Assembly: GCF_004329715.1 (NCBI RefSeq)
Contig: NZ_JXSY01000025.1
Span: 1 to 34,236 of the forward strand
Direction: 5' to 3'
Source: Bowmanella sp. JS7-9
GTDB taxonomy: Bacteria; Pseudomonadota; Gammaproteobacteria; Enterobacterales; Alteromonadaceae
DNA length: 34,236 nt
In this document: positions 18,633 through 28,673 of the stretch, piece by piece
Position numbering within the stretch: the stretch's first letter is position 1
Layout: each line of letters begins with the position of its first letter
Position numbers and translations under genes: made by a program
Notes under the pieces: model-generated
Told to the model about the DNA's origin: nothing
The model's database searches: none
What the model saw: the letters and a program-made list of their open reading frames with translations, nothing else

Positions 18633-20036
18633 ATGACTCAGTTGTGGCTTTATCTGCATTTTTATCAATTGCAGCTGGATAAACTGTTTGTCACCGATAA
18701 CTCGCAAGCTGTCGCCATCGTCGATCCCCGCCAGCACCAGATTGTGCAACGCAACGAGCAAGCCAGTCAGCACGGTATCGAAGTGGGTATGGGGCTCGCC
18801 ACAGCCGCCTTGTTACATCAGGATATTCAGGTAATAGCCTACAACAACGAACAGGAACAACAGGCGCTGCAGGAAATCGCCAGCTGGCTGTATTTATCCA
18901 CTTCAGATATCAGCTTATATCCGCCCCAAGGCTTACTGTTACGGGTGCATCCGATGCTGATGATGTATCAGGGGCTGGATAATTACTGGCTGGCTATCGA
19001 GCAGCAATTGGCCCGACTGAACATTCACTACCACTATGCCAGCGGACCTTCGCCACTGGCTGCACGTATGTTGGCGATAAACGCGCACAACCAGTTATGC
19101 GCTGATAAACAGCAAGCAATGCAGATTTTGTATGAGTATCCGTTAAGCCGCAGTGAACTCACGGCAAAACAGCAGGAAAAACTGGCGCGGGTCGGCATAC
19201 GTACCCTGCAAGATTTAATAAGGTTGCCACTGGCAGATATCGCCAGGCGTTTCGATATTGATCTGGTGAACTATATTGGCCGTCTGCGTGGTGAACTGCA
19301 ACATCCACAAACTTTTTACCTGCCACCAGCACGCTTTGAGCAACAACTGCCGTTGCTGTATGAAATTGAGCAGACCCAGTATTTACAAAGACCACTGCAA
19401 CACCTGTTCACTCAGTTAGAGCAGTTCTTACGCTGGCGCGACTGCTATTGTACCGAGCTGGAACTGCAACTGATACAACGGGATAACGCCCCGGTCATCC
19501 TGTCAGTACATAGTGCACAGGGGGATTATCTGGCCGCCACATGGCAAAAACTCACTGCTTTACGGCTGGAAAATATTCAGCTCACTGCACCTGTCACCGA
19601 TCTCAAACTGAAGGCCCTGCACATCACCTCTAAAGGCAGTGAAGTGAGTGATCTATTCGATGGTCGTCAGGGCGTGATGCGTCCCCTGCAGCTACTGTCA
19701 CTATTGCAAGCCAAATTAGGTCGGGAAGCGGTGTCCAGCCCGGCTGTGGCGGACGATTTTCGCCCGGAGCGCGCCTGTACCTATCTACCCGCCCTGCAAC
19801 AGGCCGACTTACCAGCGCAATTGCATAGTCAGCGCCCCATATTGTTATTACCCAAGCCGCAACCTCTGACAGACAAAGTGCAGGTAATGTATGGCCCGGA
19901 GCGGATCTGTAGCGGATGGTGGGATGAGCAGCCCATATTACGCGACTATTTTATTGCCCGTAGCCCAGATGGCCGCTGGTGCTGGATCTACCGCCAGGCT
20001 GATCAGCGTTGGTTCTTACAGGGGTATTTTGCCTGA
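18633..20036 (+). CDS. imuB: Inactive Y-family polymerase-like mutasome subunit ImuB
   Basis: Y-family-like protein (467 residues) that bridges ImuA, DnaE2 and the beta clamp. The polymerase fold is recognisable (LWLYLHFYQLQLDKL, TDNSQAVAIVDPRQHQIVQR, VGMGLATA, GPSPLAARMLA), but the catalytic acids are gone: the first DxD position is LHF, and the second acidic block reads STSDISLYPPQG. ImuB is therefore structural, as in studied homologues. The clamp-binding site expected before the C-terminal domain appears only as SEVSDLF at about 334-340, lacking the usual Gln. The C-terminus (GPERICSGWWD, RDYFIARSPDGRWCWIYR, WFLQGYFA) is the conserved ImuB tail. The stop overlaps the dnaE2 start by one base. 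Confidence 0.92.
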   Translation: MTQLWLYLHFYQLQLDKLFVTDNSQAVAIVDPRQHQIVQRNEQASQHGIEVGMGLATAALLHQDIQVIAYNNEQEQQALQEIASWLYLSTSDISLYPPQGLLLRVHPMLMMYQGLDNYWLAIEQQLARLNIHYHYASGPSPLAARMLAINAHNQLCADKQQAMQILYEYPLSRSELTAKQQEKLARVGIRTLQDLIRLPLADIARRFDIDLVNYIGRLRGELQHPQTFYLPPARFEQQLPLLYEIEQTQYLQRPLQHLFTQLEQFLRWRDCYCTELELQLIQRDNAPVILSVHSAQGDYLAATWQKLTALRLENIQLTAPVTDLKLKALHITSKGSEVSDLFDGRQGVMRPLQLLSLLQAKLGREAVSSPAVADDFRPERACTYLPALQQADLPAQLHSQRPILLLPKPQPLTDKVQVMYGPERICSGWWDEQPILRDYFIARSPDGRWCWIYRQADQRWFLQGYFA

Positions 20037-23000
20037 TGGCCTATGCCGAGCTGTTCTGTCAGAGTAACTTTTCTTTTTTACAGGGCGCCTCACACCCCGA
20101 GGAATTGGTGCGCCAGGCCTATTTTCATGGCTACCGGGCGCTGGCCATTACCGACGAATGCTCGGTAGCTGGTGTGGTACGTGCTTATACCGAGATAAAA
20201 CAAAATCAGTTAGATATTCAGCTGATCGTGGGCAGTTATTTTCAGCTGAGTGAATTACAGATCGTGCTGCTGTGTCCTAATCGACAGGCCTATGCCGAGC
20301 TATGCCGCATCATCACCAATGCCAGAAGGCGGTGTAAAAAAGGTGAGTACCAACTTACTGAATGGGATTTAAAAACCATTAAGCACTGCCTGGTGCTATG
20401 GTTGCCCATCATGCAGGACAGTGACCATCAATGGGCACGCTGGCTCACCAAACATCATGGCGAACGTTGCTGGCTGGCGGTGCAGCGGCATTTATCCACC
20501 CATGACCAGCGTTATCTGAACTACTGCCGGCATTTGGCCGAGCAACACCATCTCCCTGTAACCTGCTGTGGTGCGGTATTGATGCATCATAACCAACGCC
20601 TGCCGTTACAGCATGTGCTAAGCGCCATCGGCGCAGGCATGCCAGTACATGCAATGGGTCGAAAACTGCTGCCCAATGGCGAACGCAGCCTGCGTCCGGT
20701 GAGCAAAGTACATAAGTTATTTCCGCCCGACTGGATTGCGCAAACCCTGATGATTGCAACGCGCTGTCAGTTTCAGCTCAGTGAATTACGTTATCAGTAT
20801 CCGGCAGAGCTGGTTCCTCAGGGTAAAACCGCGAGTGAGTACCTGCGTGAACTGGTTGAACTGGGTATTTTACGTCGCTTTGGTGGCGAGCCCGACGCGC
20901 CTATCCGCGCCATTATCGAAAAAGAGCTGCAACTGATTGGCGAACAACAGTACGAGTATTTCTTTCTGACCATCTATGACATCGTGCAGTTTGCCAAACA
21001 GCGCGACATTTTATATCAGGGCCGCGGCTCGGCAGCCAATTCGGTGGTGTGTTATTGCTTGGAGATCACCGCCGTCGATCCCCGTCAAATCAACGTATTG
21101 TTTGAACGGTTTATCTCCAAGGAGCGGGATGAGCCACCGGATATTGATGTGGACTTTGAGCATCAACGTCGCGAAGAAATCATCCAGTATATCTATCAAA
21201 AATATGGCCGTGAGCGTACCGCACTGGCAGCCACCGTGATCTGCTATCGCTTTAAAAGTGCGGTGCGGGAAGTGGGTAAGGCACTGGGAATTAATCTCAC
21301 CGAACTGGAATTTTTCATTAAAAATGTGAACCGCCGCGATCGTGCGCAGCCATGGCAGGCACAAATTGCCGGTTTAGGCTTAGATCCCAGCAGCCCGCAG
21401 GGACAGCGTTTTATTCAACTGGTCAGCGAAATCATCGGTTTTCCCCGCCATTTGTCTCAGCATGTGGGGGGCTTTGTGATTTCCGCCGGCCCACTATATG
21501 AACTGGTACCGGTAGAAAATGCCGCGATGCCGCAGCGCACGGTAATCCAATGGGATAAAGACGATTTGGAAAGCCTGCAATTGCTCAAAGTCGACATCCT
21601 CGCGTTGGGTATGCTCAGTGCCATTCGCCGTGCCCTGCAACTTATCGAGCGACATTATGGGCACTACTGGCAGCTGGCCGATATTACCCGTTTGGGCGAT
21701 GACCGGCAGGTGTATCAAATGGTACAGCGCGCCGATACCGTCGGCGTTTTTCAGATTGAATCACGGGCACAAATGAGCATGCTGCCGCGTTTAAAACCGG
21801 CCAGTTACTATGATTTAGTCATTCAGATTGCCATTGTACGGCCCGGTCCGATTCAGGGTGACATGGTGCATCCGTTCCTACGTCGCCGGGAAGGCCATGA
21901 AGCGGTGGAATATCCTTCGGAAGAAGTGAAAAGTGTGCTGGCGCGTACCATGGGCGTGCCCATATTTCAGGAGCAGGTCATTCAACTGGCGATGGTCGCT
22001 GCCGGCTTTAGCGGCGGTGAGGCCGATCAGCTACGCCGGGCGATGGCCAGCTGGAAGAAAAATGGCAAGCTACTGCAATTTAAAACCAAGCTGACAGAAG
22101 GCATGCGTCAGCGCGGATACAACGCTGACTTTGCCGAGCGCATCTTTAATCAAATCCTCGGTTTTGGCGAATATGGCTTCCCGGAATCCCATTCCGCCTC
22201 ATTTGCCGTACTGGCTTATGTATCCGCCTGGCTGAAACATTACTATCCGGCCGCGTTTTATTGTGCGTTGCTAAATAGCTGGCCGATGGGCTTTTACTCC
22301 CCCTCACAACTGGTACAGGATGCCCGCCGTCATGGCATAACCATCCTGCCGGTATGTATCAATCACTCTGGGTACGAGCACGCCATGTGTTTCCACCAGC
22401 AACGTTGGGCGATTCGCCTCGGTTTAACACAAATCAAAGGGTTGCATGCCAGCAGCGCCGAGCTGATTGAAAGGCAGCGCCCATCTACCGGTTATCAGCA
22501 TATCCGCCAGATTCAGGCATTGGGGCTAAACCGCCAGCAGCTCGAGGCCCTGGCCAGTGCCAATGCCCTGGCGAGCTTAAGCGGCGATCGCTTTGCCACC
22601 CGCTGGACACTGATGGATCAGGAGCCCAGCCTGCCGCTGTTGGCCGACTTACCAGCTCATCACAGCCCGCTGCCCCATCAACCCAATCAGTGGGACACCC
22701 TGATTGAAGATATCAACAGTACCGGCCTTACCCTGCACCAGCACCCGGTTCGCCTGTTGCGCGACGCCGGATTATTGCCCAAATTTATCACCGCTGGCGA
22801 ACTAACCAGCGTGGCACATAAAAGTGTGGTGAGCGTGTGCGGTATAGTAAGCGGGCGTCAAAGCCCGGGCACCGCCAGTGGTGTTACCTTTGTGACATTG
22901 GAAGACGACACAGGCAACGTGAATGTGGTGGTATGGCTGGCGGTGGCGCGGGCGCAAAAACAGGCGTTGCTTAAAGCCCGCATACTCTTTATCAAAGGCA

Positions 23001-23107
23001 TTCTGGAACGCGGCGATGGCGGAGTTGTCCACGTCATCGCCGGACAGTTGCAGGATAAAAGCGCATTACTGGCTCAGTTACACGCTACATCCCGCGATTT
23101 TCATTAG
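20036..23107 (+). CDS. dnaE2: Error-prone DNA polymerase DnaE2 (ImuC)
   Basis: C-family DNA polymerase alpha-subunit homologue (1023 residues) that performs the mutagenic synthesis of the SOS mutasome. Order of parts: PHP domain (about 1-280; YAELFCQSNFSFLQGASHPE replaces the metal-binding HTxYS of replicative DnaE), palm and active site (GRGSAANSVV; PDIDVDF with Asp369, Asp371 and Asp373), fingers and tandem HhH region (GFGEYGFPESHSASFAVLAY), and a C-terminal OB domain (VSVCGIVSGRQSPGTASGVT to NVNVVVW). It is shorter than replicative DnaE (about 1160). I start at ATG 20036, overlapping the imuB stop in TGATG form. Its last bases overlap the opposing beta-helix gene (23104-23107). Confidence 0.96.
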   Translation: MAYAELFCQSNFSFLQGASHPEELVRQAYFHGYRALAITDECSVAGVVRAYTEIKQNQLDIQLIVGSYFQLSELQIVLLCPNRQAYAELCRIITNARRRCKKGEYQLTEWDLKTIKHCLVLWLPIMQDSDHQWARWLTKHHGERCWLAVQRHLSTHDQRYLNYCRHLAEQHHLPVTCCGAVLMHHNQRLPLQHVLSAIGAGMPVHAMGRKLLPNGERSLRPVSKVHKLFPPDWIAQTLMIATRCQFQLSELRYQYPAELVPQGKTASEYLRELVELGILRRFGGEPDAPIRAIIEKELQLIGEQQYEYFFLTIYDIVQFAKQRDILYQGRGSAANSVVCYCLEITAVDPRQINVLFERFISKERDEPPDIDVDFEHQRREEIIQYIYQKYGRERTALAATVICYRFKSAVREVGKALGINLTELEFFIKNVNRRDRAQPWQAQIAGLGLDPSSPQGQRFIQLVSEIIGFPRHLSQHVGGFVISAGPLYELVPVENAAMPQRTVIQWDKDDLESLQLLKVDILALGMLSAIRRALQLIERHYGHYWQLADITRLGDDRQVYQMVQRADTVGVFQIESRAQMSMLPRLKPASYYDLVIQIAIVRPGPIQGDMVHPFLRRREGHEAVEYPSEEVKSVLARTMGVPIFQEQVIQLAMVAAGFSGGEADQLRRAMASWKKNGKLLQFKTKLTEGMRQRGYNADFAERIFNQILGFGEYGFPESHSASFAVLAYVSAWLKHYYPAAFYCALLNSWPMGFYSPSQLVQDARRHGITILPVCINHSGYEHAMCFHQQRWAIRLGLTQIKGLHASSAELIERQRPSTGYQHIRQIQALGLNRQQLEALASANALASLSGDRFATRWTLMDQEPSLPLLADLPAHHSPLPHQPNQWDTLIEDINSTGLTLHQHPVRLLRDAGLLPKFITAGELTSVAHKSVVSVCGIVSGRQSPGTASGVTFVTLEDDTGNVNVVVWLAVARAQKQALLKARILFIKGILERGDGGVVHVIAGQLQDKSALLAQLHATSRDFH

Positions 23108-26028
23108 CGAATATAAAATACGTGAGTCAGTGTCCAGTCACCCCAGCCATAATCAGACTCACGGCGCACCTTCCACGTATATGTACCGACGCCCAACTCT
23201 TCGGGAGGCATCACACCACACAGCCAGTTTTCATCACAGACGCTTTGAGCATCGGTAAGCCTATTATCCAACAACTCATACCAATGTTTATTGTTTACCC
23301 CACCGTCCGGATGGAAACGATAGAGCAACACCCGATAGGTTTTATCGGTGTATTTACCTTGCCAACTTAACATTGGGTTTTGATACACCACACTGCCGGA
23401 TGCAAATAAGGTTTCAACCGACGCTAAAGTACAACTGGAATCAATATCACTATTGGTGGTATTCGGTCCTAGGGTGCACTTATCCAGATAATTCATGTCC
23501 ACCCCACATGCCGATTCGGGGCATTGCACATCTGACGTACATACTTGTCCGCCGGTTAAGCATCTCCCCACCTGCATAACCTTTTCAAACGGACTGGAAA
23601 TCGCCAAATGAGCGAAGGTTGAGACGGCATTCAGCCCGATCTTGTTCCCAGCCGTATGACCCTCTTCTGCTCGTAAACAGTCAGCTAAACTGCGAGGTGC
23701 CGTTTGGGTGATATCTGCCGTCAGTTCGGACATACAAGACTGCATACGTTCATCCGCGAAACTAATGCCCTGTGATTCACTGCCAGTGTTTAACGAGCAC
23801 GCTAACTCAGGTAAAGACGCCTCTGAGACATGGCTCACCTCCTTAACAACACTATCTCCCCCCACGGCATTATTGCCACCGATACATAATCCAGCAGCAC
23901 CGTTATACAGATAACCTTGTTCTTCATCGAGTTGATATCCACCAACACTGAGCAAACGGAAGCTATCCATATCACGCCATTTAATGCCTTCGATCAGGTT
24001 GTTCACCATACTGTTACTGTTACCCGCATAGGCTGCACTGCGCTTTTCAGCCGCACAAGGAAGCAAATCTCCCGCTGCTGTGACACAATTTTTACGATGC
24101 CCACCAACATGAGCAAAACCTCCGCTGCGCTGACCCTCTTCTCCTATGCGCATATCAGCAAATAGGTTGTTTGCCACCAGGCAATGTTCACACCCTGGCA
24201 AATGCACTATTACCTGACCAGACACACTCACCACGGCGTTATTTTGCACAATTAAATCGAGTGCTCCGTTTGCTTTCGCTGGCGCGCCACCTAAGGAGAA
24301 AATGCCGTTTTCACTGTGATGGACATTAAACAGCAGATTATCTTCAATACGATTACGCCAGGACGCATTCTTACTCATCACGCCTGAAGGCAATTGACCG
24401 ACACCATGAGTGATTACGCTATCGTGAATCGTATTGCCACGCACCAACCAGTCATCTCCGCCGGTAATATCGACTCCTTCCTCACCGAAGTAGCGAATGT
24501 CGTTGTGCTCTATCAGCACCTGTTGGGCATTAAAATAATAAAAATCGTTACACAGATCCGGAATCGGTAAAGTCCCCCCCATGGCGTCCAGGGCGTGCCG
24601 ACCAACAATCTCTGCACAATACTTTTGCATAGACTGGGCCGGTTCAAAGATACAATCGTCTGCGACGCAATATTCATCACCGGTCGAATCGGATGCCTGT
24701 TGCATGTGCAAGCGATCAACCGATTCATCACCGCTTTGCCAGAAAAAGTATTGTGGATCCAAAGCAGCGACATCTATGACGCCCTCATCGCAACCAGGTG
24801 GCAGAATTAACTGGCCAACCGTTGGTGCAGTACCGCTTTGACAGAAATTCACCAAGTCTGTAAATCTGGCATTCATAGAGCCAGCCTGATTAATTTGGCT
24901 TGTCCGGGCACATGCATTCGGTGCGCGCTGATCCCAGGGTTCAGGACCAACCCCTTTCACTGCATCTTTGTAGCTACCGAAGATGGAGGAATATCGCAAG
25001 GCTATATGATCGGTTTCAATGGTCATTCCATACTGGGCTGCTTCAATAGCCAGGCCTTCAAACACCAGGTAGTCTGACTCACTATCATTGAAACCAATTT
25101 GCTCCGGCGAAAAGCCTTCTTCCTCCATCAATTGCGCCAGATCACCACATACATTGCCGGTGGAACGTAAATGAATCGTATGACCGACACCCGTAACAGC
25201 CAGCGATACATCTGCGCAAGATTGAATTTGCGCAGTTTTTTCAACTCTTACCAATGTACTGCCTGAGCCGCTACCTTGTGAAGCTGGGCATTCGCCAACA
25301 GAACCCGCGTCTCCATTGTGCCAAACCTGCACGTAGTATCCTGCTGAATTGACGCGCACGGGATCAGCCAGATCCAACGCTAACAAAGCATCCACACCTG
25401 CCGGGCTATTAACAACACCACAACCTTCACCAAACAAGCGCATCATCGGCATGACGTCATCTATGCCACGCATATTAGTTGTTACACCGTTAAAACTTGT
25501 ATCGTCGCCGCTTATTCCTTGATGTTCACAGACTAAGGTTCGCTCATCTTCATACAGACTTTGCCAATCACTGGTTGCAACGAACGGCGTAATGGTAACG
25601 GGTACAGCAGGTATCTGAGGCGATTGCGGATCAAATTCGGCGTGCCTAAATACAATAGGATTATCCTTATCCGCATTAGTCGAAAAACGGGACAGGCCAT
25701 GGGTACCGCCGGGCGTAAGGTATTTTCCCGGGGCAATAAGCACAATTTCTCCTGGCTGCGCAAATTCTGCAGCCTGCTGAACTGAACACCAAGGCGATTC
25801 AAGTGTGCCATTTCCCAGCTGCGCGCAGGACGCCAATTGCTGGCGTGAATTTATTTCGCCGCAACGTTGCGTGCTGATGCCGTATGAGACTTCACAGTGT
25901 AAAGCGTTGGCATCCAGATAGCGGAAATTCCCTGAATAATTGGGAGGATTGAATTGATAGGCATGTACTGCTGAAGAAGCCCAAAGGAGCCCTAACACTA
26001 CGCTACTTGCCAAGCGAATTTTGATCAT
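23104..26028 (-). CDS. Secreted cysteine-rich right-handed beta-helix protein
   Basis: A 974-residue exported protein of unknown function. The signal peptide is about 1-23 (LLWASSAVHA), with AAAGGA 7 bases before the ATG. A DUF1565-like opening (CSVQQAAEFAQPGEIVLIAPGKYL) is followed by the repeats of a right-handed parallel beta-helix: LVFEGLAIEAAQYGMTIETD, IEHNDIRYFGEEGVDITGGD, VRGNTIHDSVITHG, IEDNLLFNVHHSENGIFSLG, VQNNAVVSVSG, VANNLFADM. Many cysteines imply disulphides, with clusters such as CLTGGQVCTSDVQCPESACG. The last 110 or so residues (PMLSWQGKYTDKTYRVLLY and GVGTYTWKVRRESDYGWGDW) look like a fibronectin-III-type or carbohydrate-binding module. Beta-helix proteins include polysaccharide lyases and surface adhesins; no catalytic triad is evident, so neither can be claimed. 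Confidence 0.75.
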   Translation of the reverse strand: MIKIRLASSVVLGLLWASSAVHAYQFNPPNYSGNFRYLDANALHCEVSYGISTQRCGEINSRQQLASCAQLGNGTLESPWCSVQQAAEFAQPGEIVLIAPGKYLTPGGTHGLSRFSTNADKDNPIVFRHAEFDPQSPQIPAVPVTITPFVATSDWQSLYEDERTLVCEHQGISGDDTSFNGVTTNMRGIDDVMPMMRLFGEGCGVVNSPAGVDALLALDLADPVRVNSAGYYVQVWHNGDAGSVGECPASQGSGSGSTLVRVEKTAQIQSCADVSLAVTGVGHTIHLRSTGNVCGDLAQLMEEEGFSPEQIGFNDSESDYLVFEGLAIEAAQYGMTIETDHIALRYSSIFGSYKDAVKGVGPEPWDQRAPNACARTSQINQAGSMNARFTDLVNFCQSGTAPTVGQLILPPGCDEGVIDVAALDPQYFFWQSGDESVDRLHMQQASDSTGDEYCVADDCIFEPAQSMQKYCAEIVGRHALDAMGGTLPIPDLCNDFYYFNAQQVLIEHNDIRYFGEEGVDITGGDDWLVRGNTIHDSVITHGVGQLPSGVMSKNASWRNRIEDNLLFNVHHSENGIFSLGGAPAKANGALDLIVQNNAVVSVSGQVIVHLPGCEHCLVANNLFADMRIGEEGQRSGGFAHVGGHRKNCVTAAGDLLPCAAEKRSAAYAGNSNSMVNNLIEGIKWRDMDSFRLLSVGGYQLDEEQGYLYNGAAGLCIGGNNAVGGDSVVKEVSHVSEASLPELACSLNTGSESQGISFADERMQSCMSELTADITQTAPRSLADCLRAEEGHTAGNKIGLNAVSTFAHLAISSPFEKVMQVGRCLTGGQVCTSDVQCPESACGVDMNYLDKCTLGPNTTNSDIDSSCTLASVETLFASGSVVYQNPMLSWQGKYTDKTYRVLLYRFHPDGGVNNKHWYELLDNRLTDAQSVCDENWLCGVMPPEELGVGTYTWKVRRESDYGWGDWTLTHVFYIR

Positions 26029-26204
26029 AAATATCCTTTATATTTCTTATTATTCCTCTCGGAGTATCGACAATGAAATCAGAAACTTGGATAAAACATT
26101 TCAATCTCCAAAGCGACGTATAACTGCGACAAGTGACAGGACGTGACGCGAGAAATTTAATATCATCGGGCGATTAAAAATTTCACAAACAACAAGGCGA
26201 ACAC

Positions 26205-28673
26205 ATGAAGCTAACAGCAGTCAGACTTACAGCCGCAATATGTGCTGTCACTGCGTTAAGCGCGAGCGCAGCTATCAAGCAAACCAAAGGGGATTTTGAA
26301 GATAAATTCCGCCAATTGGATGAGAGCCTGCCAACCGCTAACGTATACCGCACTGCAGGCGGTGAACCCGGCCATGCATACTGGCAACAACAGGTAGACT
26401 ACAAAATCAAGGTGGCACTGGACGAACAGAAACGTCGTCTACAGGCCAGCCAGTCAATTGCCTATAAAAACAATTCACCTGATAGCTTGCGCTTCCTGTG
26501 GATTCAGTTGGATCAGAATAAATTCCGCGCTGACTCCATGTCTGCCATGACCGAGGACTTCGGTGGCTTGGGCAATCGTGGCCCGGGTGGTCAGAAAGCC
26601 GGTGGCAGCGATCCGGCTAAAATCAGTTTAGCCGCGCTGCGTCGTCAACATTGGATTGATGATCATGAAGTCGGTTACGACATTCAGAAAGTCACCGATG
26701 GTAACGGCAATAAATTGCATTATGTGATTGTTGGCACCCTGATGCGTATCGATCTGGCGGAGCCACTGAAGCCGGGTAAATCCACTGATCTGAATATCAA
26801 TTTCGCCTTTAACATCGTTGAAGAAGATGCCGTCTCGGCCCGCGCCGGTTATGAGCACTTCAAAGACGAAGGTGAAAACGGCAACGATATTTTCCTGCTG
26901 GCACAATGGTTCCCTCGTCTGGCGGCCTATACAGACTACGAAGGCTGGACCAACAAAGAATTCTTGGGTCGTGGTGAGTTCACTCTGGAATTCGGTAACT
27001 ATGACGTAGAGATTACCGTTCCGGCTGATCACATCGTATCCGCGACAGGCGCCCTGCAAAATGCAAAAGATGTGCTGACCGCAGAGCAGCGTAAACGTTT
27101 GAAAGAAGCGGAAAGTGCTAAACGTCCGGTATTTATCGTGACAGAAGAAGAGGCACTGGAAAACGAAAAAGAAGGCACCAGCAAAACTAAAACCTGGCGC
27201 TTTAAAGCTGACAAAGTTCGCGACTTTGCCTGGGCTTCATCACGCAAATTTATGTGGGATGCCAAAGGCTACAAGCAAGGTGGTAAAGACCAGCCATTAG
27301 TCATGGCCATGTCTTTCTATCCGAAAGAAGGTGGCGACTTATGGAAAAAGTACTCCACCGAGGCCGTCGTACACACGCTGGAAGTCTATTCTCGTTTCTC
27401 ATTTGATTATCCATACCCTGTCGCCCAGTCAGTTAACGGCCCGGTTGGCGGAATGGAATATCCGATGATTACCTTTAATGGCCCACGCACTGAATTGCAG
27501 GATGACGGCACCCGTACTTACTCGCTTAGCGAAAAACGTTTCCTGCTTGGCGTGGTCATTCATGAAATCGGTCACATCTACTTCCCAATGGTGGTCAACT
27601 CTGACGAACGTCAGTGGACCTGGATGGATGAAGGTCTGAACAGCTTTCTGGATGGTGTTGCCGGTCGTGAATGGGATCCAACCATTCCTTGGGGCGTAGA
27701 GCCACGTGATATTACTGGCTATATGAAATCCAGCTCTCAGGTACCCATCATGACTCAATCGGACAGCGTGCTGCATTTAGGCCCGAACGCCTATACCAAG
27801 CCAGCTGCTGCACTGAACATTCTGCGTGAGACAATTCTGGGTCGTGAACTATTCGATTTCGCATTCAAAGAGTATGCGAATCGCTGGAAATATAAGCGCC
27901 CTACGCCAGCAGATTTTTTCCGCACCATGGAAGAAGCATCCGGCGTCGATCTTGACTGGTTCTGGCGTGGCTGGTTCTACACCACTGACCATGTGGATAT
28001 TTCATTAGATCGCGTATATCAATTGCGTTTAGATACCGAAAATCCAGATATCGATTATCCACGTTTGCGTCAGGAAGAGTTGGACAAGCCACTGTCACTG
28101 ACCGATCTGCGTAACAAAGAAGAAGGTAAGCAACTTTGGGTAGAGAAAAACCCGGATGTGCGCGACTTCTACGACGAAAATGATCGCTGGACGGTAACGA
28201 ATAAAGAACGAAACAAGTACAACAGCTACCTAAAAGGTCTGAAAGACTGGGAGCGTGATGCACTGGAGCGTGCGGTACGTGAAGACAAGAACTACTATGT
28301 TCTGGATTTCAGCAACCTCGGCGGTTTGGTTATGCCAATTATTTTGCAGCTGACCTTCGAAGACGGCAGCAAAGAGGAAATGTATATTCCAGCCGAGATT
28401 TGGCGCCGCAACAGCAAAAACGTCAGCAAGCTGATTGTGACTGATAAAGGCAAAGTATTGCAGAGCGTACTGGTCGATCCGCACTGGGAAACGGCTGACG
28501 TGGACGTAGAAAACAACTACTACCCGCGCCGCATTATCCCATCGCGCATTGAGACGTATAAATCCAGCAAGTCCAGCAGCCTGGTTGGCCGCGACTTAAT
28601 GCAGGATAGTAAAGCCAAACTCAAATCCGATGACGATAAAAAGGACGCGGATAAAGAGGAAGATAAACAGTAA
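26205..28673 (+). CDS. M1-family (gluzincin) metallopeptidase, exported
   Basis: An 822-residue zinc peptidase with a signal peptide (about 1-22, TALSASA). The M1 zinc signature is complete: HEIGH (His453, Glu454, His457) and Glu476 after 18 residues, in WTWMDEGLN. The exopeptidase motif of M1 enzymes (GxMEN) reads GGMEYP at 415-420, so the Asn of the motif is Tyr; free N-terminus recognition may be altered. Further conserved segments are the N-terminal beta domain (YKIKVALDEQKRRLQASQSI) and DLDWFWRGWFYTTDHVD. The C-terminus is a highly charged tail (KSDDDKKDADKEEDKQ), unlikely to be folded. It is periplasmic or surface located. Its stop overlaps the next start (TAATG), so the pair is coupled. 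Confidence 0.92.
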   Translation: MKLTAVRLTAAICAVTALSASAAIKQTKGDFEDKFRQLDESLPTANVYRTAGGEPGHAYWQQQVDYKIKVALDEQKRRLQASQSIAYKNNSPDSLRFLWIQLDQNKFRADSMSAMTEDFGGLGNRGPGGQKAGGSDPAKISLAALRRQHWIDDHEVGYDIQKVTDGNGNKLHYVIVGTLMRIDLAEPLKPGKSTDLNINFAFNIVEEDAVSARAGYEHFKDEGENGNDIFLLAQWFPRLAAYTDYEGWTNKEFLGRGEFTLEFGNYDVEITVPADHIVSATGALQNAKDVLTAEQRKRLKEAESAKRPVFIVTEEEALENEKEGTSKTKTWRFKADKVRDFAWASSRKFMWDAKGYKQGGKDQPLVMAMSFYPKEGGDLWKKYSTEAVVHTLEVYSRFSFDYPYPVAQSVNGPVGGMEYPMITFNGPRTELQDDGTRTYSLSEKRFLLGVVIHEIGHIYFPMVVNSDERQWTWMDEGLNSFLDGVAGREWDPTIPWGVEPRDITGYMKSSSQVPIMTQSDSVLHLGPNAYTKPAAALNILRETILGRELFDFAFKEYANRWKYKRPTPADFFRTMEEASGVDLDWFWRGWFYTTDHVDISLDRVYQLRLDTENPDIDYPRLRQEELDKPLSLTDLRNKEEGKQLWVEKNPDVRDFYDENDRWTVTNKERNKYNSYLKGLKDWERDALERAVREDKNYYVLDFSNLGGLVMPIILQLTFEDGSKEEMYIPAEIWRRNSKNVSKLIVTDKGKVLQSVLVDPHWETADVDVENNYYPRRIIPSRIETYKSSKSSSLVGRDLMQDSKAKLKSDDDKKDADKEEDKQ

